This document shows positions 27,495-35,591 of a stretch of DNA of 51,369 nt, in pieces. Source of the stretch: a virus; the IMG/VR virus record IMGVR_UViG_3300009184_004920, positions 1-51,369 of that record. One strand, 5' to 3'. Below the pieces are notes generated by a model. The model saw only the letters and a program-made list of their open reading frames with translations, was not told where the DNA came from and searched no databases. Positions within the stretch are counted from its first letter, which is position 1, and every line of letters starts with the position of its first letter. The position numbers and the translations under genes are program-made.

Positions 27495-27947
27495 ATGGCT
27501 GGATTTTTATCAGAAAACCAAAAAACTAACATCAAATCAATCATTGATCAAATCCACGACACTTTTGCTCGCGAGATCACTGTATTCAAAATTGGTCAAA
27601 GAACTGTAATCTCTTCTTCTGCTAATTACAACGCTCTTTATCGCCAACAGTCTTCTAATACAGAAACAACAGAAGTCTCACAGACTTTTCAAGCGCGAAT
27701 TAAATATGTTGAGATGAGCGAAACATTCTTGCAAGATTCTCAATCGAATTCATCTGGCCAAGATAAAATTATTCTTCCTGCGGGAACTGTTAAAATTAAA
27801 GTAAATTTAGAAGGCTACGAATATGTTCGCGAAGCTAAGAGAGTTGAATTGGATGGGCGGCGTTTTTCAATCAAAAGCGACGGCAAACCTCTTGGCATGT
27901 TTGGGCCGCAGTATTATGAATTTATTTTAATCCCAATGGACGAATAA
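27495..27947 (+). CDS. putative neck / head-tail completion protein
   Basis: 150 residues, a helical start (MAGFLSENQKTNIKSIIDQI) followed by beta strands. The layout FKIGQRTVISSSANYNALYR ... IILPAGTVKIKVNLEGYEYV ... PQYYEFILIPMD is typical of small head-closure or stopper proteins. It is co-encoded with two more small structural genes and the tail tube. Function is from context. The TAATG overlap couples it to the next gene. Confidence 0.5.
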   Translation: MAGFLSENQKTNIKSIIDQIHDTFAREITVFKIGQRTVISSSANYNALYRQQSSNTETTEVSQTFQARIKYVEMSETFLQDSQSNSSGQDKIILPAGTVKIKVNLEGYEYVREAKRVELDGRRFSIKSDGKPLGMFGPQYYEFILIPMDE

Positions 27948-28570
27948 TGGCAAAAAAAGTTTCTATAAAATCTTTCGCAAAAGAATTGCAAAAATTTGTT
28001 GTTCGCGCAGTTGTAAAGCAAAATCGCAAAGCTTTCCAGCAAAGAATCATAGCTGCTTTTGAAAAAATCAAAAAAGAAATGCTTGAAGAGTTTTTGGCGC
28101 ATCCTGTTTCTGTTGAAATTCTTGGAGGACCAAACGCTCAAAATACCAGTGAAACTTTGGGAGGTTGCGGCAATTTATTTTCTTTTATTGGTTTTAATGA
28201 GGGAGACTCGCCGCTTCAGTCAGTGATTGACTTGATTGAATCAAGCAAGATAGAAGATGGTCGAGATACTGAATCTGGGTTTTTAATGAAGATTTTTTTA
28301 CCTTCAAAAGAGGAAGTTTTTTCTGCCACACCTATGCCTTGGGCAAGTGGTCGTTCTTGGGCAGAAGGCATAGAGCGAGGAATATCTGGCTTTGGCTCTT
28401 ATTTAAATATAGACTCAAACTTAAGTCGTTCCAGTGCAGGCGTTCAAGCGCAAGGTGTAATTAGAAAAGGTAAGTTTAAAAATACTGCATACATTTCTGC
28501 GCTATTAAGTAAATACGCCAAAAAATTCCAGCAAATCGACAAAAGTGTCGTACTCACGGGCATTCTATGA
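27947..28570 (+). CDS. putative tail completion / neck protein
   Basis: 207 residues. A basic N-terminal helix region (AKKVSIKSFAKELQKFVVRA) leads to EFLAHPVSVEILGGPNAQNT and a Gly/Ser-rich middle (PMPWASGRSWAEGIERGISG). No domain is certain. Start and stop overlaps (TAATG, ATGA) place it in one translational chain between a stopper-like gene and a third neck gene before the tail tube. Confidence 0.5.
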   Translation: MAKKVSIKSFAKELQKFVVRAVVKQNRKAFQQRIIAAFEKIKKEMLEEFLAHPVSVEILGGPNAQNTSETLGGCGNLFSFIGFNEGDSPLQSVIDLIESSKIEDGRDTESGFLMKIFLPSKEEVFSATPMPWASGRSWAEGIERGISGFGSYLNIDSNLSRSSAGVQAQGVIRKGKFKNTAYISALLSKYAKKFQQIDKSVVLTGIL

Positions 28571-29439
28571 TTCCTCAATTTCAACATAAACTATCATCGT
28601 CTTTTCTCTTGTGGTTTGATAATTATTTATTAACCAAAGGTCAAGCATACACCAATACAACTGGTCGTTTTTATTATTATCAAGATGAAAGAGTTCCTAA
28701 CACATACAAAGTTTTTGGCAGTCCTTACAAACAATGGGTTTCCGACTATTCTATTATTGGCGCAACAATTCCTTCTGGAGTTTTTATTAACGGGTCATTT
28801 TCTGGCCGCGCTACTGGTTCAAACAATAGCACAAGCTCAAGAATTCTTGACTTTGACAATGGCCGCGCCTTAATTAGTGGCGCTGCAACTGGAGCAGTTG
28901 TCACAGGAGCTTTTGCCACTAAAGATTTCAGTGTTTACTATAGCAATGAAACAGAGGAAGACTTGTTGATTGAAAATAAATTCATTCCGCAAAGTAAAAT
29001 AGGCACAAATCTAAGCCCCACATACGTTCAACCATACGATCAAGTTGTTCCCGCAATTTATATCTGCAACTCTTCGTTTGAGAATAAGCCTTTTGCATTT
29101 GGTGGCATGGATCAAACAACTACCAATTTAAATGCAGTTGTAATCGCCGAAAATCCTTATCAACTTGATGGAGTTTTATCTATTTTTGCTGATTCAAAAA
29201 ATGAGAACATTGTTGATGTTCCTTTTGACAGTTATCCCTTCACTGAATATGGAGATTTAAAAAGTGGATATTATAACTATCAGAATTTAAAAACCCAATA
29301 CCAAAACAACAATAAATATTTTGTTGAAAGAGTTAAAACATCCAAAATGAATGACAAACCAAGAAAGTCATTAGTTAATGATTTGTATGTTGGATTTATT
29401 GACTTTGATGTTTCTATTATGAGGTATCCTAGAATATAG
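28567..29439 (+). CDS. putative neck/tail structural protein
   Basis: 290 residues, beta-rich with many aromatic residues (TNTTGRFYYYQDERVPNTYKVF). A Gly/Ala/Ser stretch occurs near residues 80-115. Not recognised as a known family. Its ATGA overlap with the upstream gene and its location just before the tail-tube gene point to a tail terminator or connector role. Confidence 0.5.
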   Translation: MIPQFQHKLSSSFLLWFDNYLLTKGQAYTNTTGRFYYYQDERVPNTYKVFGSPYKQWVSDYSIIGATIPSGVFINGSFSGRATGSNNSTSSRILDFDNGRALISGAATGAVVTGAFATKDFSVYYSNETEEDLLIENKFIPQSKIGTNLSPTYVQPYDQVVPAIYICNSSFENKPFAFGGMDQTTTNLNAVVIAENPYQLDGVLSIFADSKNENIVDVPFDSYPFTEYGDLKSGYYNYQNLKTQYQNNNKYFVERVKTSKMNDKPRKSLVNDLYVGFIDFDVSIMRYPRI

Positions 29440-29485
29440 TTCTCATTCATCTTATTTAAATGTAAATAAAGCAAACTTTCTATTT

Positions 29486-30652
29486 ATGGCAAGAAATCGC
29501 GTAATCTATCAATCTGAAGGGCTGTTTGTAAGCAGCGGACTCTCATCTCAAACCTCTGGACAACACAAGCAATTAAAGCGTGTACAGAGCGCTAACTATA
29601 GCTTTGAAATCACTCGTCAAGACGTAAACCAATTTGGGCAGCTTGCTCGTATTGATGCTCTCGTTCTACAGTCTCCGACTGTGAGCTTGGACCTCTCATA
29701 CTACCTCGCTGATGGATTCAATGAATCCGCTCTTGGTTTCTATATGCGAGGCAATGGCGTTGGTAATAAAGGCCCAACATCTGAAGCTAACTTTGCCTCT
29801 GGACAAATGGTTAGCTCTTCTGGTATTAACTTTTATATCGTGACTGATAGCGAAGGTAACGACCTTAACTATGATACTGGTACCGCTGCTGAGCTTGTAG
29901 GCAAAGGCGTTATTGGCATTGGCAATGGCTTCATTACAGACTATACTCTTAATGCTGCTGTTGGCGATCTACCAACAGTTTCAGTCTCCGTTGAAGGTCT
30001 TGGTTTTTGTGCCGCTACTTACGCCACAGGCGTAAGCGGAACATATACTGGCACTGGTTTTGCTGGCCCAGCCATTAATCCAGAAAACGGAACAAAGCTT
30101 CTCACCACTGGTGTAAGCGGTTGGGTAATGCTGCCTAACCCTTCAACTGGCGATGGTGTAACCGCTCTCCGCCCTGGTGACATTACACTAGATTTCGGCG
30201 GATTTACTGGAACAGGTTTCGGCACTCCAGCTTCTATTCTTACTGGTCCAAATTCAATCAACATTCAAAGCGTGAGTATTTCTCTTCCAATGAGCCGCAC
30301 TCCAATTGAGCGTCTTGGTAGCCGTTTCGCGTTCGCTCGCGTGACTGACTTCCCTGTAACCGCTACAATGACAGTGAATGCTCTTGTGAACGAAACACAA
30401 GCTCGTAACCTTGCTGACATGATTGATGACGGAGCCGAAAGAGACATCACTCTTACCATCAAAGCTCCTGGCACAAATACTACTGCTGTGCAATACGCTT
30501 TTAAAGCTGCTCGTCTTGATAGCGAAAGCTACTCTTCTGACATTGGCTCTAACAAGAGTGTTGATCTTAGCTTCTCCACTCAAATTGGTGGTCCTAATGA
30601 TACTGTTCACGGTATCTACTTCTCAGGTTCTTCCGACAGAGCATTCGTCTAA
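29486..30652 (+). CDS. major tail tube protein (probable)
   Basis: 388 residues. Codon choice is more regular than in neighbours (GCTCGTAACCTTGCTGAC), as expected for a highly made protein. It has alternating strands and conserved pieces (SPTVSLDLSYYLADGF; NGFITDYTLNAAVGDLPTV; SVSISLPMSRTPIERLG; FPVTATMTVNALV) that recur in three other genes of the window. A tube-forming beta-barrel is likely. It is followed by a strong terminator, which also fits high expression. The leader has ATGTAAATAAAGC, a variant of the late box. Confidence 0.72.
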   Translation: MARNRVIYQSEGLFVSSGLSSQTSGQHKQLKRVQSANYSFEITRQDVNQFGQLARIDALVLQSPTVSLDLSYYLADGFNESALGFYMRGNGVGNKGPTSEANFASGQMVSSSGINFYIVTDSEGNDLNYDTGTAAELVGKGVIGIGNGFITDYTLNAAVGDLPTVSVSVEGLGFCAATYATGVSGTYTGTGFAGPAINPENGTKLLTTGVSGWVMLPNPSTGDGVTALRPGDITLDFGGFTGTGFGTPASILTGPNSINIQSVSISLPMSRTPIERLGSRFAFARVTDFPVTATMTVNALVNETQARNLADMIDDGAERDITLTIKAPGTNTTAVQYAFKAARLDSESYSSDIGSNKSVDLSFSTQIGGPNDTVHGIYFSGSSDRAFV

Positions 30653-30666
30653 TTAGTGCATTAAAA

Positions 30667-30704
30667 AACCCCCACGCTCGAAAGGGCGCGGGGGTTCTTT
30701 TTTA
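30667..30704 (+). terminator. bidirectional intrinsic terminator
   Basis: 13-bp stem AACCCCCACGCTC / GGGCGCGGGGGTT (one mismatch, one wobble) with a GAAA loop. CTTTTTTAT follows on the plus strand and a T run on the minus strand. It lies between converging units ending at 30652 and 30715 and can stop both. Confidence 0.9.
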
Positions 30705-30714
30705 TCTAAATATT

Positions 30715-31212
30715 TTATAGATAACCGCCAGGATAGTAGGAGTATGGAAATCCACTCCCAGACTGGTAGCCAGCTTCAATGCCGCCAAGTTGACGAGGTT
30801 CAGCCTTGTAGCTGTTATAAGCATAAACAAGGTCTTTAAGCTTCATTTGAGAGTCTGTAGATAAACCGCGATAAACTTTACTCACTTCGTTGCGATTAAC
30901 AAACGTGATTGAATTGTCGCCGTCAGAAACAGAAAGAATATTGTCGCCATTATTGCTAGATGCCAAAATGCCACGAAGAGCATTTCGAGATTGGCGTGAA
31001 TAAAAATTGCTTAAATAAAGCTCTTTAAAAATAGACTTCTCTTCTTCTCCCAAGGAGGGATCAGGGCCGCTAAAATTTGTATAAAGCAAATTATTAAGAA
31101 GCCCTAAATTAGTCGAAAACCAACCGCTGATTTGAGTGAAAGTGGTTGTGCCAGTGTCAGAGCCAAACTCTACAGAAAAAACTTCGTGTGCTAAATCAGA
31201 ATATACGCTCAT
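30715..31212 (-). CDS. putative head-tail connector-associated protein
   Basis: 165 residues. Helical segments (FTQISGWFSTNLGLLNNLLYTNF; EEKSIFKELYLSNFYSRQSRNALRGIL) and a Gly/Tyr-rich tail (GYQSGSGFPYSYYPGGYL). The layout resembles phage neck or head-completion proteins encoded after the capsid gene. A good ribosome binding site (TTAGGAGAG) precedes the ATG, which shares a base with the previous stop. Confidence 0.5.
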   Translation of the reverse strand: MSVYSDLAHEVFSVEFGSDTGTTTFTQISGWFSTNLGLLNNLLYTNFSGPDPSLGEEEKSIFKELYLSNFYSRQSRNALRGILASSNNGDNILSVSDGDNSITFVNRNEVSKVYRGLSTDSQMKLKDLVYAYNSYKAEPRQLGGIEAGYQSGSGFPYSYYPGGYL

Positions 31213-31577
31213 TAAAACTCTCCTAAGATTTTAAGGGTTTTTTGGTGCTGTGGATTGTTTGGATCAAGCTGCACAGACTTGGTTGATAGAGAAAGCATTT
31301 TGCCTGTTGCATTAAGGTTATAGCTGCGACACTGCTTGGCAAGAGCCTTCTTTAATTGTGGCTTTTGCAAGTAAGGGCTAAGGCCAACACGCATAGCTAG
31401 AGCTTGCATTTCAGCATAATTCATTTCAGCCAAACGGTCTTCAAACACTTGTGGGTCAGTGGTTTTAAATGGATTCACTTCTTGTACGCCTAGAATTTTT
31501 TCTAGCTTCAAAACCTTTTCCTTGTATTCTTTGCCGTTAATGTGTTCAATGCTATTTAATTCGTTCTGTAGATTCAT
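31212..31577 (-). CDS. small protein with HeH/SAP-like motif
   Basis: 121 residues. MNYAEMQALAMRVGLSPYLQKPQLKKALAKQ (about 53-83) has the helix-extended loop-helix layout of HeH/SAP/LEM domains that bind nucleic acid. Encoded immediately after the capsid terminator, so it may be a head or connector protein touching DNA. Upstream TGTATTATAATAT is a weak relative of the late box. Confidence 0.55.
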   Translation of the reverse strand: MNLQNELNSIEHINGKEYKEKVLKLEKILGVQEVNPFKTTDPQVFEDRLAEMNYAEMQALAMRVGLSPYLQKPQLKKALAKQCRSYNLNATGKMLSLSTKSVQLDPNNPQHQKTLKILGEF

Positions 31578-31611
31578 ATATTATAATACAGTTAAACTTT
31601 TAAAAGTAAAC

Positions 31612-31641
31612 AAAAAAGGGACTGCCCTTTCGGACAGTCCC
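31612..31641 (-). terminator. intrinsic terminator after the capsid gene (minus strand)
   Basis: On the minus strand the 10-bp stem GGGACTGTCC / GGGCAGTCCC with a GAAA loop is followed by TTTTTTG. It lies directly after the capsid stop and should uncouple capsid expression from the connector genes. Confidence 0.9.
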
Positions 31642-31657
31642 TGATTTAAGCAGTGGA

Positions 31658-32770
31658 TTAGACAATCACACCGAGGATAGCACGGTTGTCGAGAACCATA
31701 CGGCCTTCTTCGAGAGAACCGAAGTAGCCAATCTTGTTCTGACGGATGCTGTATTGGTCGTCAGCGATGAGGGTGAACTCAGAACCGCTTTCGCTGTCGA
31801 TGGCAGTGGCGCGGATGAGAGACTCACGGCCACGGTCAAGACCAACGGCGATTTCTTGGGTAGCTGGATCGAAGGTACCGCCATAAACAGTGTCGAAGAT
31901 GGTGTTGTACTTTTGATTTTCGCCGAACTCATTGATTACCATGAGGGAAACGCCATAGAACTCTGGAAGACCAGCGGAGTTGTATAGAGCCATACGCATT
32001 TCATCAGGAGCAGCGATACCGTTTGAGCGGTAGTCGGAACTGCCTAGAGCAGCAGCGCCAGCGCCCTTGGTGTTGATGGGGTTATAAGCCATCGCACGGA
32101 TAGAGTTTTCCAACTCAGGGCTGATGATGAGATCAGTGATGCCACGCGCATTAGCAGCGCCTTCTGGAGTACCCTTAGAGAAGGAAGTGTTGATGCGGCG
32201 AGCACGGGTGATGAGGTTGTTGAAGTCTTGTAGCAAGAAGCTGCCAGCAGTGGTAGCATCAATGATGTGTGACAAACCGTTAGTGGTAGCATTGGCAAGA
32301 GCAGTCATAAGAAGGTTGGCGCTGGTGCGCTCCTGCTTAAGAAGGATTTCTTGAGCCATGCGAGTGAAGGTTTTGCTAACTACGTCCATGCGGCTCTTGG
32401 CTGCATAGCGACGATCAAAGCTGAGAGCAGAGTCGAGAGTGTAGGTAGCAATCTTCATTTCAGAAACAGTCGGAAGGACTTGGTTCTGTGGAAGACCACC
32501 AGCAACGCTTTGGCTGTAAACAGTGATATAGTCCTCGTCGGAAATATCATAGTAAAGGTCAAGCGGGATGGAAGGATTATCGTCAGCGTTGAACTGAAGC
32601 TGAGTAAATAGATTACTTAGAGTCGGAGCATTGTTGATGACTTCGGCGAGAACAGGGCCGATGAACTCAGCAAGAGCTACTTGAGCTTCGTAAGCGACCT
32701 GACGGTTGCGTGAAGCCATAGCCTTGATTAGTTCGATTTGTTCTGGAGTTCTTTTGAGAGAGATTTTCAT
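31658..32770 (-). CDS. major capsid protein (HK97 fold, probable)
   Basis: 370 residues. The N-arm helix (TPEQIELIKAMASRNRQVAYEAQVALAEFIGP), the E-loop/P-domain sequence (SFDRRYAAKSRMDVVSKTFTRMAQEILLKQERTS) and the A-domain region (GITDLIISPELENSIRAMAYNP) fit an HK97-type capsid protein. Supporting signs: the strongest ribosome binding site of the window (AAGGAGGAAAC), highly regular codons, a terminator directly after it, and location between a decoration-like protein and connector genes. No N-terminal delta domain is seen; scaffolding is supplied by the gene at 33430. Confidence 0.83.
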   Translation of the reverse strand: MKISLKRTPEQIELIKAMASRNRQVAYEAQVALAEFIGPVLAEVINNAPTLSNLFTQLQFNADDNPSIPLDLYYDISDEDYITVYSQSVAGGLPQNQVLPTVSEMKIATYTLDSALSFDRRYAAKSRMDVVSKTFTRMAQEILLKQERTSANLLMTALANATTNGLSHIIDATTAGSFLLQDFNNLITRARRINTSFSKGTPEGAANARGITDLIISPELENSIRAMAYNPINTKGAGAAALGSSDYRSNGIAAPDEMRMALYNSAGLPEFYGVSLMVINEFGENQKYNTIFDTVYGGTFDPATQEIAVGLDRGRESLIRATAIDSESGSEFTLIADDQYSIRQNKIGYFGSLEEGRMVLDNRAILGVIV

Positions 32771-32797
32771 ATTAAATTGTTTCCTCCTTGGTTAAGA

Positions 32798-33415
32798 TTA
32801 CATGCGAAGACCGATCACGGCGAAGCCGCCAGCGAATTGATCTGTGGTGGATTGGGAAGTGCGTGAGCCAGTGCCAAGGACAAGACCAAGCTTGCCAGCG
32901 TCGGAGTGAGCGCAGCCAGTAACTTTACCAGCATTAGCAGAAAGCTTGAAGCCGCTGCCAACAATGAGAGTGCCATCAATAGCATTAGCGCCAACAGAGA
33001 ACATACCGCGAGTAGCAACTGGAACAGCTTGTCCAGGAAGCACGCACATGAGTTCTTCAGCCTTTTGGCGATAGTAAAGAAGCTTTTCACCGTTTTCGTC
33101 AACCTTTGCAGTCTGGCGAAGAGTGATGCCAAGGCAGTTGGTGGTGTCGCCAGAGGCGGCAGGAGTAACCTTGATGTTGACGGATGGGTAGCTGTTAGCG
33201 CCAACAAACGGATAGTCGGTTTTGCCGAGGTAGCTGTTGGTAGCGTAGCTTACGGGGTCTAGGTCAAAGTTTCCAGCGGAAACCTTAACAAAAACACCAG
33301 CATCACCACTGCCAACGCCAGTTACGGATTCGTTGACGGCAGCATCTGCTAGTGCGTACATATTGATGACATCGTTGTCATCATATTGACGGAATGGGAG
33401 TAGTCTAATAGCCAT
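32798..33415 (-). CDS. capsid decoration-like structural protein
   Basis: 205 residues, Gly/Ala/Val-rich and beta-structured (FPFVGANSYPSVNIKV-type strands; MCVLPGQAVPVATRGMFSVG; DQFAGGFAVIGLRM). It resembles small head-stabilising proteins encoded just before major capsid proteins. Its codon use is as regular as that of the capsid gene, which suggests high expression. The stop codon lies inside the capsid gene leader. Confidence 0.62.
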   Translation of the reverse strand: MAIRLLPFRQYDDNDVINMYALADAAVNESVTGVGSGDAGVFVKVSAGNFDLDPVSYATNSYLGKTDYPFVGANSYPSVNIKVTPAASGDTTNCLGITLRQTAKVDENGEKLLYYRQKAEELMCVLPGQAVPVATRGMFSVGANAIDGTLIVGSGFKLSANAGKVTGCAHSDAGKLGLVLGTGSRTSQSTTDQFAGGFAVIGLRM

Positions 33416-33429
33416 ATTGTGTAGTTAAA

Positions 33430-34962
33430 TTAAGAAATTAAAATGTTTTCGCGAGAAAATGCAGAGGCAAATTTTTCTTTAAGACTCTTATTTTCTTGGG
33501 AAGTTTCTCCGTTGTTATTCGGGATGGTTTTTTCAGCAGAAGCCTTGGCTTTTTCAAGTGCTTCTTCTGCGAGTTCAGCTTCGGTCTTTGTGGAAGCGGT
33601 GGATTTGTTGAGTTCGCTTAGGCGCTTTTCAACTTCAGCAGTGATCTTGGCTTCTGTTTCTTCAGCCAAACGACCAAGGTGTTCCTTGTTCTTATGCTTA
33701 AGCACAACAGAAAGCTTTTCTTGATAAGCTGCGAAAGCTTCGTCAGAGGCTTCAACGGTTTGAAGCTCAGAAGCGATAACTTTACGATCTTCATCTTCAA
33801 GAGAATAAAGATTGTCAATCTGCTCCATGCGAGCATTAAAGCGAGCCAAGGCTTTTTCAGCTTCTTGAGCGGCTTCAATTTCTTGGAGCTTGACTTTTGT
33901 GTCAGACAAGTCTTTTTGAAGAGTTTCGACAGAAGCCAAGAGTTCTTTGGCTTTGGTTTCGGAAGCTTCTTTCTCAGTTTTAGCAGAGCGATACTCTTCG
34001 TCTTTTTGACGAATTGCATCAGCAAATGTGCTAGTCATACTGGCGATGGCTTCTTCCGAGATTTTCTTCTCTGTGAGAGAAGCTTTGAGTTCTGAAAGGA
34101 ATGATTCTAAATCCATAGATTTTTTAATGTTTACATCTTTAAGATTAAATTGGGAAATATTTTTTGTATTCATTGCAAATACTTTTTTATCTCGCGGGTC
34201 TTTGAATGATACGTTTTCTTCTGGAGCGATGCCGTTATCAAGCAGCAAGCCTTTGACGTTAGCGGCTGGATTAGCGGTGAAACCAATGCCAAGAGGATAA
34301 ACAGAACCCTTTACCAAGCGATAAATTTTGGAGCCATCTTCCATTTTACCATTGCCACCATAAGCGCGAAGCTTGCCTTTGAGTTCGTCAATATGCTTTG
34401 GGTTCGAAATGATTTCAGCCTCTTTTAAATTTGTACTTCCAACAGCCAAAACATATTCATTAAATCCAAGCTCCCAACTTGCAGAAACTGTATTGAAAAG
34501 ATTGCTGCTTTCGCTGGTTGATTTGTAAATCAAATCAGTAAATTTAGGATCAACAAGCTTATAAATTACTGCGCCCAAAGCTAGATTAATTAAGCCATTT
34601 GTTTCAATAACTTCCTGATTATTTAGGGGAACATTTTCGCCCCAAGAATTAAAACCAGCAGAAACAATATGTCCCACAATTTGTTTCTTATTGTGCTCAA
34701 TGTTTGTTGGTTTGTGAATGAAGTATGGCGCGATTTGAACGGCAGTTTGAGAGTCAATGCCGTCATCATTGCGATTGAATTGGTTCACAACAGCAGCGTC
34801 AAAAGCTACTCCCATGAGGTCGATATTTTTGCCCAAGTCAATGCTTTGACTAGGTAATAGGCTCTTAAGATTCTCTAGAGAAGCTGTGGAAATAAAAGAG
34901 TTTTCGCCAATTTTACACTGGCGAATAGAAACATCAAATTCTGTTTTATATTTAAAATCCAT
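33430..34962 (-). CDS. prohead protease fused to scaffold domain
   Basis: 510 residues from the ATG at 34962 (MDFKYKTEFDVS), preferred to a TTG at 34989 that lies inside the upstream gene. The N-terminal 270 residues have HKPTNIEHNKKQIVGHIVS (His83, His90) and NTVSASWELGFNEY with a candidate nucleophile Ser, as in capsid-maturation serine proteases. From about 290 on, the chain is a Glu/Lys/Ala coiled coil (KEASETKAKELLASVETLQK, EEALEKAKASAEKT), typical of scaffolding cores. The fused layout means the scaffold can be cut by its own protease during maturation. It lies between portal-side genes and the decoration/capsid genes. Confidence 0.75.
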   Translation of the reverse strand: MDFKYKTEFDVSIRQCKIGENSFISTASLENLKSLLPSQSIDLGKNIDLMGVAFDAAVVNQFNRNDDGIDSQTAVQIAPYFIHKPTNIEHNKKQIVGHIVSAGFNSWGENVPLNNQEVIETNGLINLALGAVIYKLVDPKFTDLIYKSTSESSNLFNTVSASWELGFNEYVLAVGSTNLKEAEIISNPKHIDELKGKLRAYGGNGKMEDGSKIYRLVKGSVYPLGIGFTANPAANVKGLLLDNGIAPEENVSFKDPRDKKVFAMNTKNISQFNLKDVNIKKSMDLESFLSELKASLTEKKISEEAIASMTSTFADAIRQKDEEYRSAKTEKEASETKAKELLASVETLQKDLSDTKVKLQEIEAAQEAEKALARFNARMEQIDNLYSLEDEDRKVIASELQTVEASDEAFAAYQEKLSVVLKHKNKEHLGRLAEETEAKITAEVEKRLSELNKSTASTKTEAELAEEALEKAKASAEKTIPNNNGETSQENKSLKEKFASAFSRENILIS

Positions 34963-34964
34963 TT

Positions 34965-35591
34965 TTATAAATCTATTGTGTTCTTCCAAACTGTTTTGGT
35001 TTCCTTTAGTTCATCAAGTTGATTTTCATTTTTTTCCGCTTTTTCCCATTTATTGATTTGTTCAACAGTGATAATACCAACTGAATTGCTTGGAGTTTTG
35101 GGTTTTTCACGATATTCCATTTTGCCACCCTTTTTAGCGGCAGATTTTGACTGCTGCATATTTTTCTTTTCCAATTCTTTTAAGTATTCTTCGTCATCCT
35201 TTAAATCTTTTTTTTCAAGCTCCAATGCGAACTTGTCTTCTTTAATGTCTTTTTTCTCAAGCTCGATTTTTTCTTTGAGAGTTTTGCCCTTCTCTTCCTC
35301 CTCTTCTTTTTTCTCCTCGTCCTCCTCTTCTTTTTTGATTTCTTCAAGATCGTCATCTTCTTCATCTTCGGCCATGATCTTTTCTTTCATTTTGTCGAAT
35401 GAGACAGCGCAAGACATAGCAGCTTCACGATCTGTTTTACCAGAGCTTTCAGAGATGCATTTGGCCATGAACTTCCTATAAGAAGTTTTTTCTTTATCGC
35501 TCATCTTTTTTTCCGCAATTGAGATTTCAATTGTGGAACCATTAATGACAACTGTTTTTTCGAGAGGAATTGGAACTTCGTTAGGACTCAT
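34965..35591 (-). CDS. highly charged head-assembly protein
   Basis: 208 residues. The N-terminal part contains KTSYRKFMAKCISESSGKTD followed by REAAMSCAVSF, related in style to the CYSQ module of the protein at 5475. Residues about 75-150 are almost only Glu, Asp and Lys (EEDDDLEEIKKEEEDEEKKE), an unbroken charged helix. It may be a scaffold helper or inner-core protein. It overlaps the portal end by 11 nt and is followed 2 nt later by the protease/scaffold start. Confidence 0.6.
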   Translation of the reverse strand: MSPNEVPIPLEKTVVINGSTIEISIAEKKMSDKEKTSYRKFMAKCISESSGKTDREAAMSCAVSFDKMKEKIMAEDEEDDDLEEIKKEEEDEEKKEEEEEKGKTLKEKIELEKKDIKEDKFALELEKKDLKDDEEYLKELEKKNMQQSKSAAKKGGKMEYREKPKTPSNSVGIITVEQINKWEKAEKNENQLDELKETKTVWKNTIDL

